NCBI GenBank assembly: GCA_963805985.1
Contig: CAWDWG010000003.1
Span: 1 to 64,000, forward strand
Length of the DNA stretch: 64,000 nucleotides
Origin: Bog-257 sp963805985
Lineage (GTDB): Bacteria; Acidobacteriota; Terriglobia; Terriglobales; Acidobacteriaceae
Direction: 5' to 3'
Part shown: positions 47,764-56,538 of the stretch, in pieces
Layout: each line of letters opens with the position of its first letter
Numbering within the stretch: position 1 is the stretch's first letter
The notes under the pieces: model-generated
What the model was told of the DNA's origin: nothing
Seen by the model: the letters and a program-made list of their open reading frames with translations, nothing else
Databases searched by the model: none
Made by a program: the position numbers and the translations under genes

Positions 47764-48219
47764 ATGGCAAGAGGACAGCAACCCGCGTATCCCGCGCTCA
47801 TAGACCACGAGCTCTTCGTGCGCTTGTCGCGCTCGCGTGATCTGCTGGCGAATTCCTTCTATCGTCCGATCACGCTCGAGGATGCCGCGCGCGAAGCCTG
47901 CATCTCGAAGTTCCATTACCTGCGCTTGTTCGAGCGAGCGTTCGGCGAAACGCCGCATGCCTTTCTGCGCCGCCGGCGATTTGAAGAGGCGCGCCGCTTA
48001 TTACTCGCGGGCGATTTGCCGGTCACGGAAATCTGCTTTGAGGTCGGATACGAGAACGTGCAATCGTTCAGCCGCTTTTTTCATCAGCGGGCAGGGTGCC
48101 CTCCAACCGAATACCGCCGACGCGCGCGCCCCCTGGTCGCCAATCCTCTGCTGTGGCTGCCCCGATTCATGCCCGCCTGCTTCCGCCATTATTTCGGCAT
48201 GATTCGCAATTTTGGCTAA
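47764..48219 (+). CDS. AraC-family transcriptional regulator (short form)
   Basis: The 151-residue protein consists mainly of the AraC DNA-binding domain, with two helix-turn-helix motifs: ITLEDAAREACISKFHYLRL and LPVTEICFEVGYENVQSFSR, followed by FFHQRAGCPPTEYRRR. It lacks the usual N-terminal ligand-binding domain, so it acts either constitutively or with partners. It is 33 bp upstream of a same-strand VOC protein that it may regulate. Confidence 0.88.
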   Translation: MARGQQPAYPALIDHELFVRLSRSRDLLANSFYRPITLEDAAREACISKFHYLRLFERAFGETPHAFLRRRRFEEARRLLLAGDLPVTEICFEVGYENVQSFSRFFHQRAGCPPTEYRRRARPLVANPLLWLPRFMPACFRHYFGMIRNFG

Positions 48220-48252
48220 GCAGGTCCTCACGCGCTCTGGCATCATGCTCGC

Positions 48253-48684
48253 ATGATCCAAAAATATTCACACGTCACACTCTACGTTCTGGACCAGGAT
48301 GTGGCCTACGACTTCTACGTCAACAAGCTTGGATTTGAGGTCCGTATGGACCACAACATGGGCAGCTGGCGCTGGCTGACCGTCTCGCCGCCGGCGCAGC
48401 CGGATCTTCAGATCGTGCTGCTGCCGGTTATGACTGGCCCGACCGTCGACGAGGCTGCTGCGGCGCAGATTCGCGAGCTGGTAAAAGGCGGCAAGCTGAT
48501 GACTGGAGTGATGCAGACCGCCGATTGCCAGAAGACCTACGACGAGCTGCGCGCCAAGGGCGTGGAGTTCACGTCGCCGCCGCACGAAAAGTTCTATGGC
48601 ATCGAGGCGATCATGAAAGATCCGTTCGGCAATTGGTTCAGCCTGACGCAGCCCAAGGAGATGAGCCAGGCGAAGACCGGATAG
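48253..48684 (+). CDS. VOC (glyoxalase-fold) protein, PhnB-like
   Basis: The 143-residue protein has YSHVTLYVLDQDVAYDFYVN, DHNMGSWRWLTVSPP, and DPFGNWFSLTQP, the paired VOC repeats. A His early in the N-terminal strand and acidic residues late form a likely metal site. It is next to an AraC-type regulator, a pairing common for inducible detoxification genes. The substrate is unknown. ATG 48253 has a weak RBS. Confidence 0.85.
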   Translation: MIQKYSHVTLYVLDQDVAYDFYVNKLGFEVRMDHNMGSWRWLTVSPPAQPDLQIVLLPVMTGPTVDEAAAAQIRELVKGGKLMTGVMQTADCQKTYDELRAKGVEFTSPPHEKFYGIEAIMKDPFGNWFSLTQPKEMSQAKTG

Positions 48685-48771
48685 GCCGCAGTTGGTTGTT
48701 CGTCACAAACTGAGTCGCTCGAGCCTGCGCGGAATCTTAATCCTGCGGTCATTACTTCATTGGAGGCCCGC

Positions 48772-49143
48772 TTGGATAAGGTCAATCTTGCGCAAAAGTT
48801 CTCGCTCTTCAACGAACAATACAAGCCGAAGATCGTCGGCGAAATCAATGACACCTACGTCAAACTGGCCAAGCTCCAGGGCGATTTCATGTGGCATCAC
48901 CATGACGTCGAGGACGAGTTATTCCTCGTGGTCAAAGGCGAGTTGCGTATGAAAGTTCGCGATGACGGCGGCGAGCGGGAGATCGTCATTCATCCCGGAG
49001 AGTTCATTATCATTCCGCACGGCGTGGAACATTTCCCCACCACCGACGTGGAAACCCACGTCATGCTGCTGGAGCCGAAGACCACGCTCAACACCGGTAA
49101 TGTCCAGAACGAACGCACTCAGCCGGAACTGCAGCGAATTTGA
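48772..49143 (+). CDS. cupin-domain protein
   Basis: The 123-residue protein has the two cupin motifs: MWHHHDVEDELFLVVKGEL (three His and Glu as metal ligands) and IHPGEFIIIPHGVEHFP. It is a small beta-barrel that binds a divalent metal and may be an isomerase, dioxygenase or sensor. TTG 48772 is chosen because GGAGG lies just upstream; the TTG at 48760 overlaps it. There is no signal peptide. Confidence 0.83.
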   Translation: MDKVNLAQKFSLFNEQYKPKIVGEINDTYVKLAKLQGDFMWHHHDVEDELFLVVKGELRMKVRDDGGEREIVIHPGEFIIIPHGVEHFPTTDVETHVMLLEPKTTLNTGNVQNERTQPELQRI

Positions 49144-49203
49144 AGTCGGGAAGGTATCTTACGTGGCGTTACCGGAACGGAATGCCGTCGCAAGCCGTCG
49201 CAA

Positions 49204-52200
49204 CTAGGAACTGCTTACGCAGATAGGGCGCTCCGCCTCTTGGCCCAACTCGATGCTGGCATCGGAACGCGACTGGCCCCATTCCGACCGCGCCAGTGCT
49301 GATTGAAACCGCTCGAACTCGGTTTGTATCGCTGCGGCCAGCGCCGCGCAACTTTGCAGGTCCTCCTTGGTTGCCGCTTCCTGCATCTGCACCGCCAAGT
49401 CCTTCAGGGTACGGGCAGACAAGTTCGCGGCGGCTCCTTTCAGCCCATGAGCTGCCGCTCGTACGCCGGCGCAGTCGGCGGCGCGAATCAGCCGATCAAG
49501 ATTGGCGAGCTTGGCCGGCGCGTCCTGGACGAAGCTGGTGACCAGCCTTTGCGCCAGCTTGCGATCTCCCATCAGGCGCTCCAGCAACTCCCCTTCGTCG
49601 AAGGCGGGAATGCTTGCCGTTGCCGAGGTCGCGTCCGGCTGAGGGCTGCTTGGCCTGGATTGCGCAGTCCATCTTGCCAATGTGTTAGCCAGTTGCCGCG
49701 GGTCCACCGGCTTCGAGATGTAATCGCTCATCCCGACGCGGAAACAGCGATCACGATCGGCCGCCATCGCAGACGCAGTCAGCGCGATGATAGGGATCTC
49801 ACGATTGCGCGCGCCGCCCTCAGCACTTCGAATTCTCCTGGTGGCTTCGTAGCCGTCCATTCGCGGCATCTCGCAGTCCATCAGGACCACGTCGTAATCG
49901 CCCGCCTGTAGTGCGCGGACGGCCAATTCGCCATTTCCGACGGACTCGGTTTCACAGCCGAGCTTGTGCAGAATCGCAGCCGCTACCTCCTGGTTGGTGG
50001 GATTGTCCTCGGCAATCAGCACTCGGGGGCGGCGCAGAGGTGCGCTGGGCTGAGCTTCGGTTTGTGGGTTCGGGCTGAGGGATGCAACGCGGGATGGATC
50101 CACGTGTTGCTTTTCATTCAGCACGCGCATCAGGCAATCGCGGAGACTGGATTTCCAGATCGGCCGGGAAACCTGAGCCGCGAAACCCAGCTTTCGTAGC
50201 TGGTGATCGTCCAGTTCGTTGCCGAGAAATGTCATTAGCACGAACGACGCGTTCATCACGCAATGATCTGCCGGGGTCAGCTTGGCCAGTTCTACTCCGC
50301 AGTTTGCCGTCAGAAACACGATGCGAAATGGGACGCCGTGCTTCGCAGCTTGTCGCACGATGGACAACGCGGCGCCTGCGTCCGGCAATTCTTCGCAGCG
50401 GAACTCCCACGACTGCAGAAGATCGACCATGATGGATCGATTCCTGGCATTGCTGTCCACAATTAGCGCCCTCATGCCGGTCCAGTTTTTCTCTGGAACC
50501 ATGGCAATCGCGGCTTGTTCCGGCGGCGTATCGAAGACGGCGGTGAACCAGAAGTCAGATCCTTGTCCGACGACGCTCTCCACCCCAATCCTCCCGCCCA
50601 TCATCTCCGCAAGATCCCGGGAGATCGCCAGCCCCAGACCAGTGCCACCGAATCTGCGGGTGGTTGAGCCGTCGGCCTGCACAAAAGGAGCGAAGATGGT
50701 TTTTAGCTGGGCGCCATCGATGCCGATTCCGGTATCCGCAATCGAGAATTTCAGAGTGCCAGGCTGGGTGCCCGTTACCGGAGCGACGCTAACTGCTACC
50801 TCGCCGTGCTCGGTAAACTTCACGGCATTGCCAATAAGATTGGTGAGGATCTGGCGCAAGCGTCCAGGATCGCCGCGCAGAGATAGTGGCGTTTCCGGTG
50901 AGATGTGACAGCTCAGTTCCAGACCCTTCTGGTGCGCCTTCAGCGCCAGCATGTCTACACTCTGACGCAGCAGAACCGATAGGTCGAAGTCAATGCTGTC
51001 CAGGACCAGCTTGCGTGCCTCGATCTTCGAAAAATCCAGGATGTCGTTGATGATGCCCAGCAGGTTCTCGCCGCTGCTGCGCACAATTTCAGCATAGCGT
51101 CGCTGCTCGGAAGAGAGATGGGTTTGCAGAAGCAGCTCCGACATCCCGATGATCCCGTTCATCGGCGTCCGGATCTCATGACTCATGCTGGCCAGGAACA
51201 TGCTCTTGGCGCGACTGGCTGCCTCGGCCTGCTCCTTGGCGCGCAATAGCTCTGCCTCCGCCCGCTTGCGCTCGGAGATGTCGTGCAGAATCGTCTGAAT
51301 GGTGACTCCATTCTCGTCAAAGAATGAGGAGGCAGCGAATTCAATATCGACGGAGCTCCCATCGCCGCACAAAATCTGCGCCTCTTCCAGCGGAGACTGT
51401 CCCACGGATCGGTAGAGTGGCTCGATCACACTGTCCGTCCGTGCGCGAAATGACGGGCACACCAGTTCCCGCAGCCGGTGGCCTTTGAGCGGCTCCGAGT
51501 CGGTCACCTTAAACAGCTGCAGCGCGCTCTGATTCGCCATGGTGATGGCTTTGTTCTCTCCCACCAGAATGGCGTTAGGAGAAAGGTCCACCAGCTTTTG
51601 ATAGCGGGCCCGGCTCTTGTTTAGTTCGTTATTCACCAACTCCAGCTTTTCGAGCGCGTCGTTGAGTTGGCGCGTCCGGGTGGTGACGGTGAGTTCGATC
51701 TCGGCGTTGCGGTTCTGCAGCAGGCGCAAGTATCCCGCCACGGCGAAAGTCAGCAGCACTCCGGCCAGGAAGATGGTCCAGCTTGGCCATCGCACTGGTT
51801 GAAAAGAGTTGTCCGCGGGATAGGCCAGCACCTCCCAGGTACGCCCGGCAACGGAGATCACCCGCCCAGCTTCCAGCCCGGGTTGTTGCGATCGGCTTGG
51901 CCGCGTTTTGGGAAACATCGGCAAACGGTTGCCAACAGCGTCTACATCCGCCACCGTGATCAGCATCCCGTTCGAGCCCGCATGCTCCATTGCCGCGCGG
52001 TGGACAATGTCTTCCATGCGGAATACTCCGAGGACAACGCCCAGCAGCGCTCCGTGCCGCAGATCGGTGGTTGACAGGTTGGCGGCTTCCCGGTAAATCG
52101 CGCGGAACACGAGAAATCCCGGCAGATTCTTCTTTTCCTGCACCAGAATGATGGGCTCGGTGGCGGCGAACTCACCGCTGTCGGCGGCCCGCTTGATTGC

Positions 52201-52722
52201 CGCGTTACGCGCAGGATTGGAGGCCAGGTCGTAGCCGACCGCCCGCTCATTGCCCCGCAGGGGCTCGACATAAAACACCGGAAAGTATTCCGGCCGTGCT
52301 GCCTCCCGTATCATCTGCCCCTGAGGGCTCTTCTCAATGAATTGATATCCCGGAAAGCCGTTGCGTCGGCCTGCCAGCTCGTACTCCGCACGTGCGCTCA
52401 GTGTGACTCGCGGTGACCACTCCAGCGCCTGCAGCGCGTTGTCCCGTCCTATCAGTGCTGTCGTGAAGCGGGCAAATTCAGCGCGCTCCACAAATTTCGA
52501 GGAATCGAAGAATGCGGCCACCGCGTCCAGGTTTTCCAGGCTGATGTGAACGCTGGCCTCCAGGTCGTCAAACCGTACCTGAGCCACATTTTCAAAATCC
52601 GCCTTGGCGCTGCGCTCTTCCTGGCTCCGCAAAACCATCAGCACTGCCAGGTTAAGCACAGTGCCGATGACCAGAATCCCAACGATGGGAAGCAGTCGAC
52701 CCGATTGGAAGCGACGTCTCAT
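49204..52722 (-). CDS. hybrid sensor histidine kinase: CHASE, PAS, HisKA, pseudo-receiver, receiver, Hpt
   Basis: The 1172-residue protein (from ATG 52722) has a membrane helix (~10-31), a periplasmic CHASE domain (~33-310), a second helix (~314-335), PAS (~370-487), HisKA with His515 (SHEIRTPMN), and HATPase with NLIGNAVKFT, DTGIGI and GTGLGLAI. A receiver-like domain follows whose phospho-Asp position reads IVFLTANCG, so it is probably inactive. The next receiver has AEDNPTNQE and Asp949 in VLMDCEMPRMDG, and a C-terminal Hpt domain has His1092 (AAHGLKGAAA). This is a full phosphorelay in one chain. A GTG at 52761 is an alternative start. Confidence 0.95.
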   Translation of the reverse strand: MRRRFQSGRLLPIVGILVIGTVLNLAVLMVLRSQEERSAKADFENVAQVRFDDLEASVHISLENLDAVAAFFDSSKFVERAEFARFTTALIGRDNALQALEWSPRVTLSARAEYELAGRRNGFPGYQFIEKSPQGQMIREAARPEYFPVFYVEPLRGNERAVGYDLASNPARNAAIKRAADSGEFAATEPIILVQEKKNLPGFLVFRAIYREAANLSTTDLRHGALLGVVLGVFRMEDIVHRAAMEHAGSNGMLITVADVDAVGNRLPMFPKTRPSRSQQPGLEAGRVISVAGRTWEVLAYPADNSFQPVRWPSWTIFLAGVLLTFAVAGYLRLLQNRNAEIELTVTTRTRQLNDALEKLELVNNELNKSRARYQKLVDLSPNAILVGENKAITMANQSALQLFKVTDSEPLKGHRLRELVCPSFRARTDSVIEPLYRSVGQSPLEEAQILCGDGSSVDIEFAASSFFDENGVTIQTILHDISERKRAEAELLRAKEQAEAASRAKSMFLASMSHEIRTPMNGIIGMSELLLQTHLSSEQRRYAEIVRSSGENLLGIINDILDFSKIEARKLVLDSIDFDLSVLLRQSVDMLALKAHQKGLELSCHISPETPLSLRGDPGRLRQILTNLIGNAVKFTEHGEVAVSVAPVTGTQPGTLKFSIADTGIGIDGAQLKTIFAPFVQADGSTTRRFGGTGLGLAISRDLAEMMGGRIGVESVVGQGSDFWFTAVFDTPPEQAAIAMVPEKNWTGMRALIVDSNARNRSIMVDLLQSWEFRCEELPDAGAALSIVRQAAKHGVPFRIVFLTANCGVELAKLTPADHCVMNASFVLMTFLGNELDDHQLRKLGFAAQVSRPIWKSSLRDCLMRVLNEKQHVDPSRVASLSPNPQTEAQPSAPLRRPRVLIAEDNPTNQEVAAAILHKLGCETESVGNGELAVRALQAGDYDVVLMDCEMPRMDGYEATRRIRSAEGGARNREIPIIALTASAMAADRDRCFRVGMSDYISKPVDPRQLANTLARWTAQSRPSSPQPDATSATASIPAFDEGELLERLMGDRKLAQRLVTSFVQDAPAKLANLDRLIRAADCAGVRAAAHGLKGAAANLSARTLKDLAVQMQEAATKEDLQSCAALAAAIQTEFERFQSALARSEWGQSRSDASIELGQEAERPICVSSS

Positions 52723-52890
52723 GAAGCTGCCTGGTCGTAACCTAAACACACGAGTGAGCACAAGGCTTGTGCCCTCATCCTGCCTATCGGCAGAAGGGAA
52801 GAAAGCTCCAGAAATGGAACTAAGGCCCCGACTTTACGCGGGCTCAGCTGTCCCACGAGCGGCTATTTCCGTGTTATAGTTGCGCCAAAG

Positions 52891-53436
52891 ATGCTGAATT
52901 CTGTCTCATTGTGGCTGCACCAACATGCCCTCCTTCTGGAGGTCGCTCTCGTCGTCCTCGCCGGTCTGGGAACGCTTTATGCCGACACGGTCCGGCACTT
53001 TGTTTCCTTGCCCCCGCAACGGATTGGCACCTGGCTCCTGAAGGCGCGGCTGCTCTCGGTGAACTCCAAGCTGTTCAATCTATGCGAGTGCCACAACAAC
53101 TCCTTCGCTACGCTGGTCTATGTGGCGCGCTCGTTCGTCTTTATCCTGGTCTTGATCGGATTGTTCCTGGGCGGCCTCTTCCTGGAGATCGTCTCCATCC
53201 GTTCGGCCATCCGCGCCGGCGGCGATCAAGCCGTCTACACCAACTTCCACGCCAATCTCGACATCGGCCTTGCCCTGGTTTTCATCGTCGTCGTCTGCTG
53301 CCGATTGTTACTGCTGGGTGAATTTCTTTATCGCCTGCGGAACTTCAAGGGCTACGACCATTTCCTGATGGAGCACGTCGCCGAGTTGGAAGAGAAGCTG
53401 GTCGTCGCCGAGAATGCCGGCCCTGTTCAGGACTAG
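52891..53436 (+). CDS. membrane protein of unknown function
   Basis: The 181-residue protein has three hydrophobic helices (residues ~12-31, 77-101, 126-146) and a charged, coiled C-terminus (EHVAELEEKLVVAENAG). The sequence CECHNN near residue 65 could be a metal site. It is divergent from the histidine kinase and 85 bp upstream of the M1-like peptidase on the same strand. I do not recognise a family. Confidence 0.68.
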   Translation: MLNSVSLWLHQHALLLEVALVVLAGLGTLYADTVRHFVSLPPQRIGTWLLKARLLSVNSKLFNLCECHNNSFATLVYVARSFVFILVLIGLFLGGLFLEIVSIRSAIRAGGDQAVYTNFHANLDIGLALVFIVVVCCRLLLLGEFLYRLRNFKGYDHFLMEHVAELEEKLVVAENAGPVQD

Positions 53437-53521
53437 ACTCTCCAGGCTCGGCGCTCACCTCCGCAACTGCGGCTCGTCCCACCCTTGATGACAACGCCGT
53501 GCCTTCCGTAGCATCCTTGAA

Positions 53522-56089
53522 ATGGTATTTATGACCCACCGGGCCATCGCGGCTGTGCGCCAGTCCGCTCTGCTGTTGCTTTTGCTGCCTGTCGCTACGG
53601 TGGCACAGCAGCAACGAGCGGCTCTTGTTGCGCCGAAACCTCCCGCACAAGCACCGCAGGCGCCAGTCATTTCCGGACCCGTGTTGCCGCTGTATCGTTC
53701 TTTGCGCGGGGTCAGCCTCGACCCACAGCGCGTCTTCAACATCCGTGAAGCCGAGATTGATCGCGAGGATGTGCACATCTGGCTCAACGACGGAACCATC
53801 GCCTTCACCCAGGCTGTCGATGGTCACGTTACCGGCGCTTATTTCGAAGGTGAGGGTGAGGTGCTGGTTCGCCCGCCTGACCGTATGGAGCGCGCTTCGC
53901 TGGGGCTGTTTATCAACGCCGGCGTGCTGGAGGAGAAGTTCAATTCAGGCTACCTGCGCTTCAACGACGATCTGGTGAAAGAACTCGAACCATTTCTGCG
54001 TCCGCCTGAAGATGCGGCTGATTTCATCGCGCGCAACAATGAGCGCGCCCGCACGCTGGCTGAAATGGACGCCATGCGCCTCTGCATCTCGTTTACCAGC
54101 GCACCGCCAACCGCCGCTCCCGGTGAGCCGCCGCCGATTTCCGACCGCCTGCTGCACGGCCGCTTTGCCGGCGAACACTACGGTGTCTTTGACGTCACCT
54201 TTGACACCCGCAGCCCGGAGCAGATCACCGTCGGCAACGCTGCCTCCCACGACGATCAGCTTTTCTACGACCTGTGGATGAGTTTTCCGATGCGTTCGCT
54301 GCGCCAGACGCAGCTTTCCGATACGCGCTTCGGAGGTCCCAGCGGCCCGTTGTGGACACCGCATGTGATGTCCATCAACAAGTACACCATCAACGCCACC
54401 ATCGATCCGGCGCGCAACCTTTCCGCCGAAGCCACCCTCGACGTCGACATAAAACTGGGTGGCACGCGCATCGTGCTGTTTGAGTTGTCGCGTTATTTGC
54501 AGCTCAAGAAAGTGGAGTACGAAGGCCAGTCGCTGGAATTCATTCAGAACGAAGCCGTCGAAGGTAGCGAGTTGTCCCGGCGCGGCAACGATACCATCGC
54601 TGTTGTTTTTCCCGCTCCCTTGCAGCCCGGCGCACACTTCGCGTTGCGATTCACCTACTCGGGCTTGGTGCTCTCCGATGCCGGCGGCGGATTGTTCTTC
54701 GTGGGAGCGCGCGGTACCTGGTATCCCAATCGCGGCATTGCCATGGCCAATTACGATCTGACCTTCCGCTTTCCGCAGCCGTGGTCGCTGATCGCCACCG
54801 GCCGCCGCATTTCGTTGGACCGCGATGGCGACGGTTTCGTGGGTCATTGGGTGAGCGAACAGCCGATTCCGATCGCGGGTTTCAACCTTGGCGAGTACGT
54901 GCGCAGCTCGGCCAAGCTTCCCAACGTTGAAGTCGATGCCTATGCCGCGCATGGCCCCGAGGACCAGCACCCCACACCCAACACCGCGACCAGTTCGCCG
55001 TCCCCGTTGCTGTCCCCGCACGCGCCGGGTACCGTAGATCCAGTGCCTCCGCCGCCGCCCATGCAGAACCCGGCGGGCACGGGAGAATTACTCGCCGGAC
55101 GCGCTGCAGAAACCCTGACCGCCCTCTCTGAGATGTTGGGACCTTATCCCTTCAGCTCGTTGTCGCTGACGGAAAATCCCAGCGCGGAAAGCCAGGGCTG
55201 GCCGGGGCTGATCTTCCTCTCCAGCTACGCCTATTTGCAGCCTGAGCAGCTGCGTGCCATGAATCTGCCGGCAGCCGATGCCATCATCTACAGCGAAGTC
55301 ATGATGCCCCACGAGTTGGCGCACCAGTGGTATGGCGATCAGGTTTACTGGGCCAGCTATCACGAGCAGTGGTTGATGGAAGGGCTGGCGAACTATTGCT
55401 CCCTGTTGCTGCTGGAGCGCTCGCGGCCGGCCGATGTTCAGATCGCCATGGAAACCTATCGCCGGATCCTGGCAAGCCGCTCGCCCGAAGGCCATCGTCT
55501 GGTCGAAGCCGGTCCGGTAACGCTCGGCAGCAGGCTTTCGTCGTCTCACTTCCCCAACGGCTACGAGATCATCACTTATGGCCGCGGCACCTGGCTCATC
55601 CATATGCTCCGCTGGATGCTGCGCGACGCCTCGCGTACCGAGGCCAATCCCAACGGTGACGATACCGCATTTCTGGCGTTGCTGCGTAATCTGGTGGTCG
55701 AATTCAAGGGCAAGCAAATCACCAATGCCGACTTCGAGCAAGCGGTCGAAGCCGTCTTGCCGCGATCGCTGCGCTTCGAAAATCGCAAATCTCTGGATTG
55801 GTTCTTCGATGGCTGGGTAAACGGAACCGCCTTTCCGCAGCTTGATCTGTCGGACGTGAAGTTTGCCCAGGGTCCCAAAGGCGCCACTGCGAGCGGAGTC
55901 ATCCATCAGGAGTCCGCCCCGCTCGATCTCGTGACCAGCGTCCCGGTCTACGGCGCTATTGGGGATCGCCAGATTTATCTTGGCCGTGTCTTCGCCGAGG
56001 GCGCCGACACTCACTTCACGTTGCCGGCTCCGGTCGAAGTGAATCAGTTAATCCTCGATCCCTACCACACCGTCCTGACCCAGCCGTAA
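53522..56089 (+). CDS. exported M1-like (gluzincin) metallopeptidase
   Basis: The 855-residue protein has a signal peptide (hydrophobic core SALLLLLLPVATVA). The zinc site is H597ELAH601 with Glu620 in QWLMEGLANY, giving HEXXH-x18-E, the M1 aminopeptidase spacing. Upstream is an unusually long beta-rich N-terminal region (~450 residues, including ELSRYLQLKKVEYEGQSLEF and FTYSGLVLSDAGGGLFFVG, typical of M1 domain I). The M1 GAMEN exopeptidase motif is not evident; at its place I see ENPSAESQGWPGL, so the enzyme may not be a standard aminopeptidase. Confidence 0.82.
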   Translation: MVFMTHRAIAAVRQSALLLLLLPVATVAQQQRAALVAPKPPAQAPQAPVISGPVLPLYRSLRGVSLDPQRVFNIREAEIDREDVHIWLNDGTIAFTQAVDGHVTGAYFEGEGEVLVRPPDRMERASLGLFINAGVLEEKFNSGYLRFNDDLVKELEPFLRPPEDAADFIARNNERARTLAEMDAMRLCISFTSAPPTAAPGEPPPISDRLLHGRFAGEHYGVFDVTFDTRSPEQITVGNAASHDDQLFYDLWMSFPMRSLRQTQLSDTRFGGPSGPLWTPHVMSINKYTINATIDPARNLSAEATLDVDIKLGGTRIVLFELSRYLQLKKVEYEGQSLEFIQNEAVEGSELSRRGNDTIAVVFPAPLQPGAHFALRFTYSGLVLSDAGGGLFFVGARGTWYPNRGIAMANYDLTFRFPQPWSLIATGRRISLDRDGDGFVGHWVSEQPIPIAGFNLGEYVRSSAKLPNVEVDAYAAHGPEDQHPTPNTATSSPSPLLSPHAPGTVDPVPPPPPMQNPAGTGELLAGRAAETLTALSEMLGPYPFSSLSLTENPSAESQGWPGLIFLSSYAYLQPEQLRAMNLPAADAIIYSEVMMPHELAHQWYGDQVYWASYHEQWLMEGLANYCSLLLLERSRPADVQIAMETYRRILASRSPEGHRLVEAGPVTLGSRLSSSHFPNGYEIITYGRGTWLIHMLRWMLRDASRTEANPNGDDTAFLALLRNLVVEFKGKQITNADFEQAVEAVLPRSLRFENRKSLDWFFDGWVNGTAFPQLDLSDVKFAQGPKGATASGVIHQESAPLDLVTSVPVYGAIGDRQIYLGRVFAEGADTHFTLPAPVEVNQLILDPYHTVLTQP

Positions 56090-56538
56090 AACCGCACAAG
56101 GATTGGCGTGTTCATGCAGCGGGAGCACCGCTTCAGCGCCGCAGGCGCGATGCAATTGCCGACTCATGCAGAGCGGGTGGAGCACCGTTTCAGCGGTGCA
56201 GCTCAAATGCAATTGTCGATCGGCATTACAGGTCGCTGAAAAGCTTGATCGCAGGCCAAGTTCCGAGTAGCGCCGGCCTCCCGGCCGGCTGTCCTGGCGG
56301 GATCCTCGCCGCCAGCGAACGTCCCGGTGTCAGGGCACGACTTCACGGGCTGTCGACAAACTCAGTTTCGAAGCGCTTCGTGTCGGTCACGACTTCAGCC
56401 GTGCCGAATGCGACCACTAGAATCCGGGGCTTTAGCCCCTGTCATTGCCTGCCGGTTCAAACAAATTTCATGTCTCTTCTGCGCCCAGATGGACTATGAT
56501 TCATTTCCTTCGCATAACTTCATATCAAGAATCATGCT
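56090..56538. repeat. 450-bp repeat-dense gap between peptidase and multicopper oxidase genes
   Basis: No gene is seen. Two tandem copies of a ~52-57 bp unit (56112-56163 and 56164-56220) each contain a GAGCACCG(C/T)TTCAGCG palindrome and ATGCAATTG. Then follows the GTAGCGCC element (56267-56315: GCCGGCCTCCCGGCCGGC and CTGGCGG...CCGCCAG), a CACGACTTCAGCCGTG hairpin near 56388, and a GGGGCTTTAGCCCC hairpin near 56425. The promoter of the oxidase gene should be near the right end. Confidence 0.7.
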
